Positions 22,463 through 31,235 of a stretch of 43,062 nt of DNA are shown here, in pieces. Source of the stretch: an uncultured Ruminococcus sp. (GTDB lineage: Bacteria; Bacillota; Clostridia; Oscillospirales; Ruminococcaceae). Below the pieces are notes generated by a model. That model was not told the DNA's origin. It saw only the letters and a list, made by a program, of their open reading frames with translations, and ran no database searches. The stretch covers positions 1 through 43,062 of the forward strand of contig CAMWPG010000004.1 in NCBI GenBank assembly GCA_947176075.1, read 5' to 3'. The translations under genes and the position numbers were made by a program. Numbering within the stretch: position 1 is the stretch's first letter; each line of letters opens with the position of its first letter.

Positions 22463-22948
22463 TTAAATTTTTTTCAATATAGGCTTGTAGCCCTTTTGCA
22501 TTGACTTTATATGTGACGGATAAGAAGCAGCATAATCAAAGATGAGTGTATCAAGATTTTCTTCAATGAGAAATTTTCTCAGGTAATCGTCTGAGAAATT
22601 TTTCATGCCAATGCACAGCTCAGATACTGTTATGACTATGTTTTCGTTTTCATCACGCATAATGCGAAATGGCCATATTTTACAGTCAAACGGTTTGTCC
22701 TCTGCTTTCAGTTCGCAGCCTTTTTCAGCGAGAGCCGGACATTGGAAAAGCTCATCGCCATGAAGCTTAGGTGATTTGAAAGTAAGCTCGTTTCCGTTGC
22801 GGATAAATTCAGTATCAGGGCGAAGCTCTTTTACACGGGCGGCAGTTTCATCTGAAATTACCGGAAGCTCCCAAGTATCGGTGCAGTCGAATTTGCAGCA
22901 GATTTTGCAATCTGCACAGGTTTTGGGCGATAATATTTTTTTCAGCAT
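22463..22948 (-). CDS. YkgJ-like CxxCxxCC cluster protein
   Basis: A 161-aa protein with an N-terminal CADCKICC box (Cys11, 14, 17, 18) and further cysteines (CPAL..GC, FDCKIWPF, ELC) that together make the metal-binding set of the zinc/iron-chelating YkgJ family. The biochemical role of the family is unsettled. The ATG at 22948 follows AAAGGAGA; a longer start at 22969 contains that ribosome site. It lies downstream of ilvE on the same strand with a hairpin between. Confidence 0.8.
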   Translation of the reverse strand: MLKKILSPKTCADCKICCKFDCTDTWELPVISDETAARVKELRPDTEFIRNGNELTFKSPKLHGDELFQCPALAEKGCELKAEDKPFDCKIWPFRIMRDENENIVITVSELCIGMKNFSDDYLRKFLIEENLDTLIFDYAASYPSHIKSMQKGYKPILKKI

Positions 22949-22969
22949 AATGTCTCCTTTATAAATCAA

Positions 22970-22998
22970 AGCTGCCGTAAGCTATACTTGCGGCAGCT
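22970..22998 (-). terminator. Hairpin between ilvE and the YkgJ-like gene
   Basis: AGCTGCCGTAAG pairs with CTTGCGGCAGCT (one wobble, 5-base loop). On minus it is followed by TTTGATTTA, a weak T tract, so it may attenuate rather than fully stop ilvE transcripts. On plus a T6 tract follows, but no rightward gene needs it. Confidence 0.55.
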
Positions 22999-23012
22999 CT
23001 TTTTTACTATAA

Positions 23013-24080
23013 TTACAGCTTCTGTACCCAGCCGAATGTATCCTCGACCTTGCCCCACTGAATACCTGTCAGTGTGTCATAGATCTTCTGAGAAACAGCG
23101 CCGATCTTGTTGTCATTTATTTCCATTACCTTGTCGCCCCATTTAAGATGACCGACAGGTGAAATAACAGCGGCTGTTCCTGTGCCGAATACCTCGTCGA
23201 GTTTTCCAGCATCATAAGCATCCGCAATTTCCTGAATGCTTATACGGCGCTCAGAAACTTTCATGCCCCAGCTCTTGCAGAGGTCGATCGTAGATTTTCT
23301 TGTTATACCGCCCAGAATAGAACCTGCATCAAGTGAAGGAGTAACGATCTCGCCGTCAATGATAAAGAAGATGTTCATTGCGCCGACTTCTTCAATGTAT
23401 TTCTGCTCTACGCCGTCAAGCCAAAGAACCTGTGAATAGTTGATCTTGTGAGCATCGTCCTGACTATGAAGAGAAGCAGCATAGTTACCGCCTGTCTTAG
23501 CGAAGCCCATACCGCCTCTTACGGCACGAACATATTTATCCTCAACGTAGATATTTACAGGATTCAGACCTGATGCATAATATGCACCTGACGGACTGAG
23601 TACGATGATAAACAGATACTGATCGCCTGGACGTACGCCAAGGAACGGGTCAACTGCAATGATAAACGGACGAATGTAAAGTGATGTTCCGTCCAGATGC
23701 GGAACCCAATCTTTTTCAATCTCCAGAAGCTCTGTAAGGCAATGCATAGCAAGGTCAACAGGCAGCTCCGGAATAACCAGACGCTCATTTGACTGATTAA
23801 GTCTCTTAAAGTTTTCTTCAGGACGGAACAGCTGGATGGAATCATCAGCTGTACGGTATGCCTTCATACCCTCGAACACTGTCTGACCATAGTGCAGGCA
23901 CATTGCAGCAGGACTGAGGGAGAGATTGCCATATGGCAAAATTTCCGGATCATGCCAGCCCTTACCTGTATCATAAGGCATAACGAGCATATGATCTGTG
24001 AAAATATGACCAAATCCAAGCTTGCTTTCGTCAGCAGGCTTTTCCTTAGGCGATGTTGTAAGAGTTTTTTTGATTTCCAT
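23013..24080 (-). CDS. ilvE: Branched-chain amino acid aminotransferase
   Basis: A 355-aa fold-type IV PLP enzyme that transfers the amino group between glutamate and the keto acids of Leu, Ile and Val. The PLP lysine is Lys195 in GFAKTGGNYA. The length and N-terminal segment (LGFGHIFTDHM, HYGQTVFEGMKAY) fit the long class II branched-chain form. AAGAGGTG precedes the ATG. It has its own promoter at 24144-24172. Its keto-acid products could feed branched acyl-CoA primers to the nearby FabH, an inference from function only. Confidence 0.95.
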   Translation of the reverse strand: MEIKKTLTTSPKEKPADESKLGFGHIFTDHMLVMPYDTGKGWHDPEILPYGNLSLSPAAMCLHYGQTVFEGMKAYRTADDSIQLFRPEENFKRLNQSNERLVIPELPVDLAMHCLTELLEIEKDWVPHLDGTSLYIRPFIIAVDPFLGVRPGDQYLFIIVLSPSGAYYASGLNPVNIYVEDKYVRAVRGGMGFAKTGGNYAASLHSQDDAHKINYSQVLWLDGVEQKYIEEVGAMNIFFIIDGEIVTPSLDAGSILGGITRKSTIDLCKSWGMKVSERRISIQEIADAYDAGKLDEVFGTGTAAVISPVGHLKWGDKVMEINDNKIGAVSQKIYDTLTGIQWGKVEDTFGWVQKL

Positions 24081-24143
24081 TGTATATACACCTCTTGATA
24101 AAACATTAAAACATTTTTGCTGTACGAATAGGGTACAGTTATC

Positions 24144-24172
24144 ATTATATCACATATATTTTTTTATGGGAA
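24144..24172 (-). promoter_or_regulatory. Promoter of ilvE
   Basis: On the minus strand TTCCCA, 17 bases, TATAAT with an extended TGA just before it. The leader of about 55 bases shows no T-box. Confidence 0.6.
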
Positions 24173-24208
24173 TACCCTTTTTAAAATTTTTCTGAATAAT
24201 TTAAATTT

Positions 24209-24688
24209 TTATTCGCTCTTTTTGAAAAGGGATTTAGCCAGAAGCCCTGCACCGGCTGCTATCATGCCGAACATAACGACATATTGCCACAGAGAAGCTG
24301 AAAGTGGTCTGAACCTTACGCTTGTGAGAAGTGTTATGAAGATTATGAGCAGACCGAGAGCTATTACAATACCGGGCAGGGTTTTCTTTTCCATAAAGAA
24401 TGCAAGACCAATTCCAACAAGCAGAGGAATAAGCATAAGTCCTGTTGCAAGGGCGGTATTTATACCAAAGCTGCTCCAGATACTTCCCCATGAAAATGAT
24501 ACCACAAATGAATTGAGTACCCAGTAAATTCCTCCGCCTGTCAAAAGAAAGCCTATTACAAATTCAAGCAGAGGATTGGACTTTTTCTTTGGTATATAAA
24601 CCGCATCTGCTTTTCCCTTTGCATTTTTTTTATTCTTTTCAGCTTTCACTTCTTCTTCCATTTTTTTCATTTCTTTATCAATATCCAT
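24209..24688 (-). CDS. Four-helix membrane protein, unknown
   Basis: A 159-aa protein: a charged N-terminus (about 1-40, Lys/Glu-rich, likely cytoplasmic coiled helix) followed by about four membrane helices (about 43-65, 75-100, 107-125 and 132-152). No family recognised. The ATG at 24688 is set by AAGGAGTGC eight bases upstream. It begins two bases after the end of the amidohydrolase gene and is the last gene of the fabD-aroE-aroK operon. Confidence 0.75.
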   Translation of the reverse strand: MDIDKEMKKMEEEVKAEKNKKNAKGKADAVYIPKKKSNPLLEFVIGFLLTGGGIYWVLNSFVVSFSWGSIWSSFGINTALATGLMLIPLLVGIGLAFFMEKKTLPGIVIALGLLIIFITLLTSVRFRPLSASLWQYVVMFGMIAAGAGLLAKSLFKKSE

Positions 24689-24690
24689 TG

Positions 24691-25836
24691 TTAAAAGCAC
24701 TCCTTGCCGTTTATCATCACAAGCCACGGATCTTCTCTTAGATCGAGCGGATCTCTTCTGTAAAGCTGAATGTCAGCATCCATACCGACAGCAATACTGC
24801 CCATGCGCCGATCTATACCGAGAATTTTCGCTGCTCCCATTGTTATGCTGTAAAGTGCCTCCTCAGCGGATAATCCGCCCTTTACGGCAAGAGCTGCACA
24901 TTCTGAAAGGTACTGCACAGGTATAACGGTATGATCGGTACACACAGCGATCTCAACGCCGGCTTTCTTTAATATAGCCGGATTTTCTATAGTAAGGTTC
25001 TTCATTTCAGGCTTACAACGGTCACAGAGAGTCGGACCGCATATTACCGGAATATCCGCCTTTTTCAGCACATCCGGGATAAGGTACGCTTCCGTTCCGT
25101 GAACAATTACAGCTTCCAGATGAAATTCCTTTGCGATACGTATAGCAGTGCATATATCATCCGCACGATGACAATGAAAGTGAGCTTTCATATCACCTTT
25201 AAGAAGTGGAATAAGTGCTTCACATTTAGCGTCAAAATCCGGAAGCTCTGAATCGTCATCAGCAGCTTCGCAGTCGGAAAGATAACGCTTTGCCTTGTAA
25301 AGACCCTCACGTATTATTGCGGCAGTTGCCATTCTTGTTTTAGGCGCTTCATCTCTGCCGTTGTAAACATTTTTAGGGTTTTCGCCGAGGGCAAATTTCA
25401 TTCCTGCTGACGATACAGCCATATCATCAACGCAAACGCCCATTGTTTTCATTACAAGCATAGAGCCGCCGCAGGCATTGGCACTGCCCGGAGAAGTCAT
25501 TACTGCCGTAACGCCGCTGCGTCTTGCTTCCTCGAAGCAAAAATCCATAGGATTCACACCGTCGATCGCTCTCATCTGTGGAGTGAAAGGATCAGAAGCT
25601 TCATTGCAGTCATCGCCCTCAAAGTCAAGACCATTCTCAAGAATGCCAAGATGTGTGTGTGCATCAATAAATCCTGGAAGCAGCAAGCTGCACTCTGCAT
25701 CAATATCATCGGCAGAAATGCTGTCAGGATATCCCTCTGATACTTCGGATATTTTTCCGTTTTCAACAGATATAAAGCCATTTGCAATAATGCCCGCATC
25801 TGTCATTGTATGTATAACTGCGTTATATATTTTCAT
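24691..25836 (-). CDS. Amidohydrolase (imidazolonepropionase-like metal hydrolase)
   Basis: A 381-aa TIM-barrel metal hydrolase with the usual small beta domain at both ends (MKIYNAVIHT; GMDADIQLYR). Metal ligands are visible: DAHTHLG (His60, His62), AHFHCH, VHGTE and CTDHT. These place it in the amidohydrolase superfamily near imidazolonepropionase-like enzymes of unknown substrate; no histidine pathway gene is nearby. It starts with ATGA overlapping the aroK stop. A link to aromatic synthesis is only suggested by position. Confidence 0.85.
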   Translation of the reverse strand: MKIYNAVIHTMTDAGIIANGFISVENGKISEVSEGYPDSISADDIDAECSLLLPGFIDAHTHLGILENGLDFEGDDCNEASDPFTPQMRAIDGVNPMDFCFEEARRSGVTAVMTSPGSANACGGSMLVMKTMGVCVDDMAVSSAGMKFALGENPKNVYNGRDEAPKTRMATAAIIREGLYKAKRYLSDCEAADDDSELPDFDAKCEALIPLLKGDMKAHFHCHRADDICTAIRIAKEFHLEAVIVHGTEAYLIPDVLKKADIPVICGPTLCDRCKPEMKNLTIENPAILKKAGVEIAVCTDHTVIPVQYLSECAALAVKGGLSAEEALYSITMGAAKILGIDRRMGSIAVGMDADIQLYRRDPLDLREDPWLVMINGKECF

Positions 25837-26369
25837 TTTGTCTCCTGATAAGCCGATTCAGGCATATTTATGCCTAACAGTTCAATAATACGTTTTGCTG
25901 TTTCCTCAGGCAGCTCACCGTTATATGACGCAAGGATATCAGTCGCATTGCTGCGATAGATTCCGCTGCGGCTGTTAAATATTTCTCTAAGCTGCTCTTT
26001 TGTGTTTTTCTGAACGATCGGACGGTTTGTGTCGTTCTTTATTCTGCTGTAGCATTCCTCAAAGCTTACGTCAATGAATATTACAGCAGCTCCAGATTCT
26101 CTTGCAGCCGCTGCCGTATCAGCATTAAGCATAGCGCCTCCGCCGCAGGCTACAACTGCATTTTTCAAGCAAAGACTGCGCACTGTTTCTGCTTCAACTT
26201 TTCTAAAGTAAGGCTCGCCCTTTTTCTCAAATATTTCAGGGATGCTCATTTCCTCTCTGATAACAATAGCCTCATCTGTATCAATCAGCGGCAGATTCAG
26301 TTGTTTTGAAAGCTCATGTCCAACAGTGGTCTTTCCGCAGCCCATAAAGCCGCAAAGAAATATTGTCAC
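25833..26369 (-). CDS. aroK: Shikimate kinase
   Basis: A 178-aa P-loop kinase converting shikimate to shikimate-3-phosphate. Walker A GFMGCGKTT is at 7-15, shikimate-binding Asp32 in IDTDEA, the ACGGGAM loop follows, and the lid has RPIV. It overlaps aroE upstream and the amidohydrolase downstream by four bases each (ATGA), so the genes are translationally coupled. Confidence 0.95.
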   Translation of the reverse strand: MTIFLCGFMGCGKTTVGHELSKQLNLPLIDTDEAIVIREEMSIPEIFEKKGEPYFRKVEAETVRSLCLKNAVVACGGGAMLNADTAAAARESGAAVIFIDVSFEECYSRIKNDTNRPIVQKNTKEQLREIFNSRSGIYRSNATDILASYNGELPEETAKRIIELLGINMPESAYQETK

Positions 26370-27223
26370 TGCACTTCACCTCCGCTTTTTAATGGAAACT
26401 GCTCGGCGATCTGCTTTTCCATAGCTATAATTATCTCGTTTATCTGCTCGTTGGTATAGAAATCATTGTCCCACAGTTCATGAGCTTTTACAGCCTGTAG
26501 TACCAGCATTGCGCTGCCGCCCTTTGCGGTTTTGCCAAGACTTTTTGCCTTTTTCATGAGTGTTGTTTCGATGGGATTATAAACAGCATCAAATACAAAG
26601 CTGCACTTTTCGATAAGAGAATCACTTGCCGGACAAGTTTCGATTTTCGGGTACATTCCGGCAGGAGAAGCATTTAGTATAACATCGAAGCTTTCGTCAA
26701 TATCTGCCGTAAGAGCAGTTTTGATTTTTGTATTGGGGCATATAGTAAGGATCTCTTCTGTAAGAATAGCAGCTCTTTCTTTATCGCATGGAAGTATGCC
26801 GAATGTAAGATCAGCACCGCTTCGTGCAGCTTCAATAGCCATCATTCTGCCAACACCGCCGCAGCCTATGAGTAAAACCTTTCCATCCATAGGATATTTC
26901 TCAACGCTTCTGAGGAATCCGTCGCAGTCGGTGTTATAGCCTATAAGCTTTCCGCCGTCATTTACAACGCAGTTTACGGAATTATATCTTGCAGCAGATT
27001 CGCCTATCTCATCAAGCAGAGGGATAATATTCTGCTTATGAGGTATCGTTATATTAAAACCTTTGAATTCTCTGAGAAAATCTGCCTTTGAAGCGATATC
27101 TTCCGGAACTATTTCTACAAGGTCGTAAGTCGCTTCTCTGCCCTTTATGGCAAAAAGCCTTTCATGTATCATAGGAGACATTGAGTGTCCCAGCGGATAT
27201 CCTATCAGTATATATTTATTCAT
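26366..27223 (-). CDS. aroE: Shikimate dehydrogenase
   Basis: A 285-aa NADP-type enzyme reducing 3-dehydroshikimate. Substrate contacts: SMSP at 14-17, NITIPHK with catalytic Lys63, and NTDCDG with Asp99. The nucleotide loop GCGGVG is at 120-125. Its start overlaps the fabD stop (TAATG). Together with aroK it gives two consecutive steps of the shikimate pathway; other aro genes are not in the window. Confidence 0.95.
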   Translation of the reverse strand: MNKYILIGYPLGHSMSPMIHERLFAIKGREATYDLVEIVPEDIASKADFLREFKGFNITIPHKQNIIPLLDEIGESAARYNSVNCVVNDGGKLIGYNTDCDGFLRSVEKYPMDGKVLLIGCGGVGRMMAIEAARSGADLTFGILPCDKERAAILTEEILTICPNTKIKTALTADIDESFDVILNASPAGMYPKIETCPASDSLIEKCSFVFDAVYNPIETTLMKKAKSLGKTAKGGSAMLVLQAVKAHELWDNDFYTNEQINEIIIAMEKQIAEQFPLKSGGEVQ

Positions 27224-28131
27224 TATGCCATCACCTCTTCAAGTGTACTACAGTTTTCGCAGTTTTTAGCTGTAACGTCCTTTAATGTTTTCTTTACAAG
27301 ACCGGTGAGAACATTTTTAGGACCGAATTCTATGAATTTATCAAATCCGTCAGCCTGCATAGCGGCAAGCTCTTCTGTAAATCGAACCGGTGATACGATA
27401 TGTTTAGCAAGAAGAGCAGGCATATCGGAAAAATCAGTAATCTCTGTTCCGAGTACATTTGAGTAGAACTTTACATCAGGGGTGTTGAATTTAACGTCTT
27501 TTACAGCTTCGTAGAATTCATCAGCAGCAGGCTGCATGAGCTTTGTGTGGAATGCGCTTGCTACAGCCAGCGGGACTGCTCTTGCACGTTTTGCAGCAGC
27601 AGCCTCAGCAACAGCGGCAACAGCAGCCTTTTCACCGGCAATTACTGTCTGAACAGCTGAATTATAGTTTGCCGGTACAACGTAGCCTTCTGTTTCCTCA
27701 CAAAGCTTTTCAACATCGGCAGGAGCCATTTTGAGTATAGCACACATTGAACCTTCCGCATTCTGAGCAGCTTTGTCCATAGCTAAGCTTCTTGCCTTTA
27801 TCAGACGGAATCCGTCTTCCAGAGAAAGCATTCCGGAGGCAACCATAGCAGCATATTCGCCAAGAGAATGACCAGCCACTCCGCCGAACTCAAAACCACG
27901 CTTTTTAGCAGCCTCAAGGCATACCAGAGATGTTGCCATGATCGCAGGCTGAGCGTAGATGGTCTTTGAAAGTGTTTTAGCATCGCTTTCAGCTATAACA
28001 TTTTTAAGGTCAAAACCAAGTATATCAGATGCTGCAACATAAATAAAATCAAGAGAAGCATCTGCGCTCAGAAGGTCAAGACCCATTCCTGTGTACTGTG
28101 AGCCTTGTCCTGAAAAGAGAGAAATTGTCAT
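27223..28131 (-). CDS. fabD: Malonyl-CoA:ACP transacylase
   Basis: A 302-aa enzyme that loads malonyl groups on ACP. The GQGSQ loop is near the N-terminus, the nucleophile Ser89 in GHSLGE, and the His in SAFHTKLM. The ATG at 28131 follows AAAGGAC. In many Firmicutes fabD lies inside the fab operon between fabK and fabG. Here it heads the opposite, aromatic operon, divergent from fabH, so one intergenic region could control both halves. Confidence 0.95.
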   Translation of the reverse strand: MTISLFSGQGSQYTGMGLDLLSADASLDFIYVAASDILGFDLKNVIAESDAKTLSKTIYAQPAIMATSLVCLEAAKKRGFEFGGVAGHSLGEYAAMVASGMLSLEDGFRLIKARSLAMDKAAQNAEGSMCAILKMAPADVEKLCEETEGYVVPANYNSAVQTVIAGEKAAVAAVAEAAAAKRARAVPLAVASAFHTKLMQPAADEFYEAVKDVKFNTPDVKFYSNVLGTEITDFSDMPALLAKHIVSPVRFTEELAAMQADGFDKFIEFGPKNVLTGLVKKTLKDVTAKNCENCSTLEEVMA

Positions 28132-28252
28132 AAAAATATAAGTCCTTTCTGTTTTTATTGGCGAAATATGCAAAGTTTGCTCTAAAATCAGCACATATTT
28201 GTGTAAAATATATGAAACCTTGAAAATTTACATAAAAAAGTGCGCTTTATCA

Positions 28253-28281
28253 TTGCAAAAGTCACCGAAATATTGTATAAT
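28253..28281 (+). promoter_or_regulatory. Promoter of the fab/acc operon
   Basis: TTGCAA, 17 bases, TATAAT (28276-28281). No FapR or FabT operator is recognisable around it. Confidence 0.8.
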
Positions 28282-28290
28282 ATAAAAGTG

Positions 28291-28340
28291 TATGATTTCC
28301 AGCAGAAGAGTATCATTTTACATCTGCTGTTCTAATCATA
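28291..28340 (+). promoter_or_regulatory. Nested inverted repeat at the 5' end of the fab/acc mRNA
   Basis: TATGATT (28291-28297) pairs with AATCATA (28334-28340), and inside it CAGCAGA (28300-28306) pairs with TCTGCTG (28323-28329). It begins within a few bases of the expected transcription start, so it is either a 5' mRNA stem or an operator. Confidence 0.6.
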
Positions 28341-28384
28341 TCACAAAATCAGAATAAACACAATAGGAACGGAGGAATTTTTCC

Positions 28385-29395
28385 ATGGGCCTTCACATTT
28401 TAGGAACCGGCAGCTTTGCGCCGAAGAAAACGCTTACAAACGAAGACTTTACCAGATTTATCGAAACAAATGACGAATGGATCCGTACACGTACCGGAAT
28501 AAGTGTAAGACGTGTTGCATCAGGAGAGCCTACATGGTATATGGGGGCACAGGCGGCGAAGTCTGCTATTGAAGCAGTCGGCATAGACCCGATTGATATC
28601 GGACTTATTATTGATACAACTATCACACAGGATTACAGCACACCGTCTATGTCTTGCATTATCCAGCGTGAGACAGGCGCAGTAAATGCAGCTTGCTTTG
28701 ATTTAAATGCAGCTTGCTCCGGATTTGTGTATGCTATGGATATGGCACACCGTTTCCTGCAAACAGAGCCTTCTTCAAAATATGCTCTGGTGATCGCAAA
28801 TGAGCAGCTTTCCCGTATCACAAATTATGAGGATCGATCTTCATGTATTTTGTTTGGTGACGGCGCAGCAGCTGCGGTGGTTGAATATAAGGAAGATGCA
28901 CTCTATTCAAGTTATCTTGGTGCTGATGGCACGGGCGCTAAATATCTGTTTGCAAAGAGTGCACTTACAGATTCACCTTTTATTGATGAAGAAATTGCAT
29001 CAAAGCAGTGGCATGATTTCGATGCTGAACCTGAAGGAAAGTATCCGCACGGTATGAAGCAGGACGGCAAGGAGGTTTACCGATTTGCAACTCAGGCAAT
29101 GCCAAAGGCTGCAAAGGCTGCTGCCGATAAGATAGGCTTTGAACTGAATGATCTTGATAAGATAGTACCGCATCAGGCAAATATACGCATAATTGAAACA
29201 GCTATGAAAAACATGAAGCTGCCTATGGAAAAGGTTGTTGTAAATATTGCAAATCATGGCAATACATCGAGTGCATCTATACCGATCGCACTTGATGAAG
29301 CAATTCGCTCCGGCGAAATAAAGCGTGGGGACAAGATCTGTCTCGTAGGCTTCGGTGCCGGTCTTACTTATGCAGCTATAATCATGGAGTACTAA
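28385..29395 (+). CDS. fabH: 3-oxoacyl-ACP synthase III
   Basis: A 336-aa initiating condensing enzyme joining acyl-CoA to malonyl-ACP. Catalytic triad: Cys111 in NAACSGF, His in VPHQANIRI and Asn in ANHGNTSSAS. GGAGG precedes the ATG. It is the first gene of a ten-gene plus-strand operon. Primer choice (acetyl or branched) cannot be read from the sequence. Confidence 0.96.
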   Translation: MGLHILGTGSFAPKKTLTNEDFTRFIETNDEWIRTRTGISVRRVASGEPTWYMGAQAAKSAIEAVGIDPIDIGLIIDTTITQDYSTPSMSCIIQRETGAVNAACFDLNAACSGFVYAMDMAHRFLQTEPSSKYALVIANEQLSRITNYEDRSSCILFGDGAAAAVVEYKEDALYSSYLGADGTGAKYLFAKSALTDSPFIDEEIASKQWHDFDAEPEGKYPHGMKQDGKEVYRFATQAMPKAAKAAADKIGFELNDLDKIVPHQANIRIIETAMKNMKLPMEKVVVNIANHGNTSSASIPIALDEAIRSGEIKRGDKICLVGFGAGLTYAAIIMEY

Positions 29396-29448
29396 AACTC
29401 TTAAACATTCACCATAAAAGTATCCGATAACGGAGAAAGGAAAATATT

Positions 29449-30375
29449 ATGAAAACAAGAATCACAGAGCTGCTTGGATGTGAATATCCGCTTTTGCAGG
29501 GTGGTATGGCTTGGATAGCAGAAAGCACCCTTGCAGCAGCCGTTACAAATGCAGGCGGCTGCGGAATTATTGCAGGCGGCAGTGCACCTATTGATTATCT
29601 TCGGGAGCAGATAAGAATATGCAGATCTAAAGTAGGAGATAAGCCATTTGGCGTAAATATTATGCTCATGAGTCCGAATGCTGAAGAATTGGCACAGCTT
29701 GTTATTGATGAGAAAGTTCCTGTTATAACAACTGGAGCAGGTAATCCCGGAAAGTATATGGAAGCATGGAAGGCTGCCGGTATCAAGGTTATTCCGGTAG
29801 TTCCGTCAGTAGCACTTGCAAAGCGTATGGAGCGCAGCGGTGCAGATGCAGTTATTGCAGAGGGCACTGAATCCGGCGGTCATATTGGTATGAATACAAC
29901 AATGTGTCTTGTTCCGCAGGTAGTTGACGCGGTTGATATTCCTGTCATTGCAGCCGGAGGTATTGCAGACGGCAGAGGTATTGCAGCATCATTTATGCTT
30001 GGTGCAGAGGGCGTACAGATCGGTACAAGATTCCTTGCAACAGAGGAATGTCAGATCCATGAGAATTATAAGAATCTCGTTGTAAAGGCAAAGGATACCG
30101 ATAATCAAATAACAGGTTTCTATTCCGGAAGCCCATGCCGCAGCGTAAAGACAAAGTATACAAAGAAGCTTCAGGAGATGGAAAAGAATGCCGCACCGCC
30201 GGAGGATTTTGAAGCATTGACAGTAGGTTCACTGCGTAAGGCTGCCGTTGACGGTAATGTGGACAAAGGCTCGTTCCTGTGCGGACTTATTGCAGGTATG
30301 ATAAAGGATATCCGTCCATGCAAGGACGTGATTGAAGAAATGATGTCACAGGCTGAAAAGCTTCTTGGCAGATAA
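29449..30375 (+). CDS. fabK: Enoyl-ACP reductase II (FMN type)
   Basis: A 308-aa flavoprotein of the nitronate monooxygenase-like TIM-barrel family, performing the last reduction of each elongation cycle. Signs: LLQGGMAWIA at the N-terminus, the GTESGGHIG phosphate loop, and its place in the fab operon. No FabI is in the window, so FabK is probably the sole enoyl reductase here; such bacteria are typically triclosan-tolerant. AGAAAGG precedes the start. Confidence 0.93.
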   Translation: MKTRITELLGCEYPLLQGGMAWIAESTLAAAVTNAGGCGIIAGGSAPIDYLREQIRICRSKVGDKPFGVNIMLMSPNAEELAQLVIDEKVPVITTGAGNPGKYMEAWKAAGIKVIPVVPSVALAKRMERSGADAVIAEGTESGGHIGMNTTMCLVPQVVDAVDIPVIAAGGIADGRGIAASFMLGAEGVQIGTRFLATEECQIHENYKNLVVKAKDTDNQITGFYSGSPCRSVKTKYTKKLQEMEKNAAPPEDFEALTVGSLRKAAVDGNVDKGSFLCGLIAGMIKDIRPCKDVIEEMMSQAEKLLGR

Positions 30376-30395
30376 CCTGAAAGGAGAAACATAAA

Positions 30396-31136
30396 ATGGC
30401 TACAGCACTCATAACAGGCGCATCTCAGGGAATAGGAGCTTGCATAGCGGAGCGTCTTGCAAAAGACGGCTATGATATTGCGATCAATCATTTTCCAAGC
30501 GAAGGCGATAAGGCAAATGCAGAAAAGGTTGCAGAAACCTGCCGCAGCTTTGGCGTAAAGGCAGAGCTTTTTGCAGCAAATGTTGCAGATTATGCCCAGT
30601 GTGAAGAAATGGTAAAGGCAGTCAAGGCAAGCTTCGGCAGTATTGATGCTCTTGTAAATAATGCAGGTATCACCAAAGACGGACTGCTTCTGAGAATGTC
30701 TGAAGCGCAGTATGATGCAGTTATTGCAGTAAATCAGAAAAGTGTATTCAATATGATAAAGCTTGTAGGCGCAGTTATGCTCAGACAGAAGCATGGCAGC
30801 ATCGTAAGTCTTGCCTCTGTTGCAGGTCTTTACGGAAATCCGGGACAGATGAACTATTCTGCTTCCAAAGCTGCTATTGTAGGAATGACAAAGACCGCTG
30901 CAAAGGAGCTTGGCTCAAGAGGTATTACAGTAAATGCTGTAGCACCGGGCTTTATTAAAACTCCTATGACAGACGCTCTTACAGATGAACAGAGAGACAA
31001 GATGCTGGGTCTTGTTGCAATGGGACGTTACGGTGACCCTGCTGAGATAGCAGGTGTTGTTTCATTCCTCTGTTCGGCAGATGCAAGTTATGTAACAGGT
31101 CAGACCATTGAAATATCCGGCGGTCTGATGATGTAA
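30396..31136 (+). CDS. fabG: 3-oxoacyl-ACP reductase
   Basis: A 246-aa short-chain dehydrogenase. NADPH loop TGASQGIG at 7-14, NNAG at 88-91, and catalytic Ser141, Tyr154 and Lys158 (YSASK). It starts 20 bases after fabK with AAGGAG. It reduces 3-oxoacyl-ACP in each cycle. Confidence 0.96.
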   Translation: MATALITGASQGIGACIAERLAKDGYDIAINHFPSEGDKANAEKVAETCRSFGVKAELFAANVADYAQCEEMVKAVKASFGSIDALVNNAGITKDGLLLRMSEAQYDAVIAVNQKSVFNMIKLVGAVMLRQKHGSIVSLASVAGLYGNPGQMNYSASKAAIVGMTKTAAKELGSRGITVNAVAPGFIKTPMTDALTDEQRDKMLGLVAMGRYGDPAEIAGVVSFLCSADASYVTGQTIEISGGLMM

Positions 31137-31196
31137 GAATATAAGGAATTGTTCACATAGGTGGATCGATTCTAAAAAATCCATTCATTTAATCAG

Positions 31197-31225
31197 AAAG
31201 GAGTCTGCCGCAGATCATGCGGCGG
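31197..31225 (+). promoter_or_regulatory. Hairpin between the fabF ribosome site and its start
   Basis: AAAGGAG (31197-31203) is 32 bases before the fabF ATG, too far for normal use. Between them CTGCCGCA (31205-31212) pairs with TGCGGCGG (31218-31225). When folded, the effective spacing falls to about 11 bases. There is no other good ribosome site at this start. Confidence 0.55.
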
Positions 31226-31235
31226 AAAAAATTAT

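Noticed and set aside
24081-24200. T-box leader before ilvE
   Set aside because: No AGGGTGGNACCGCG-like segment or specifier stem; the leader is about 55 bases.
30171-30794. 207-aa minus-strand frame across fabK/fabG
   Set aside because: Antisense of two certain genes, Cys-rich composition, no start signals.
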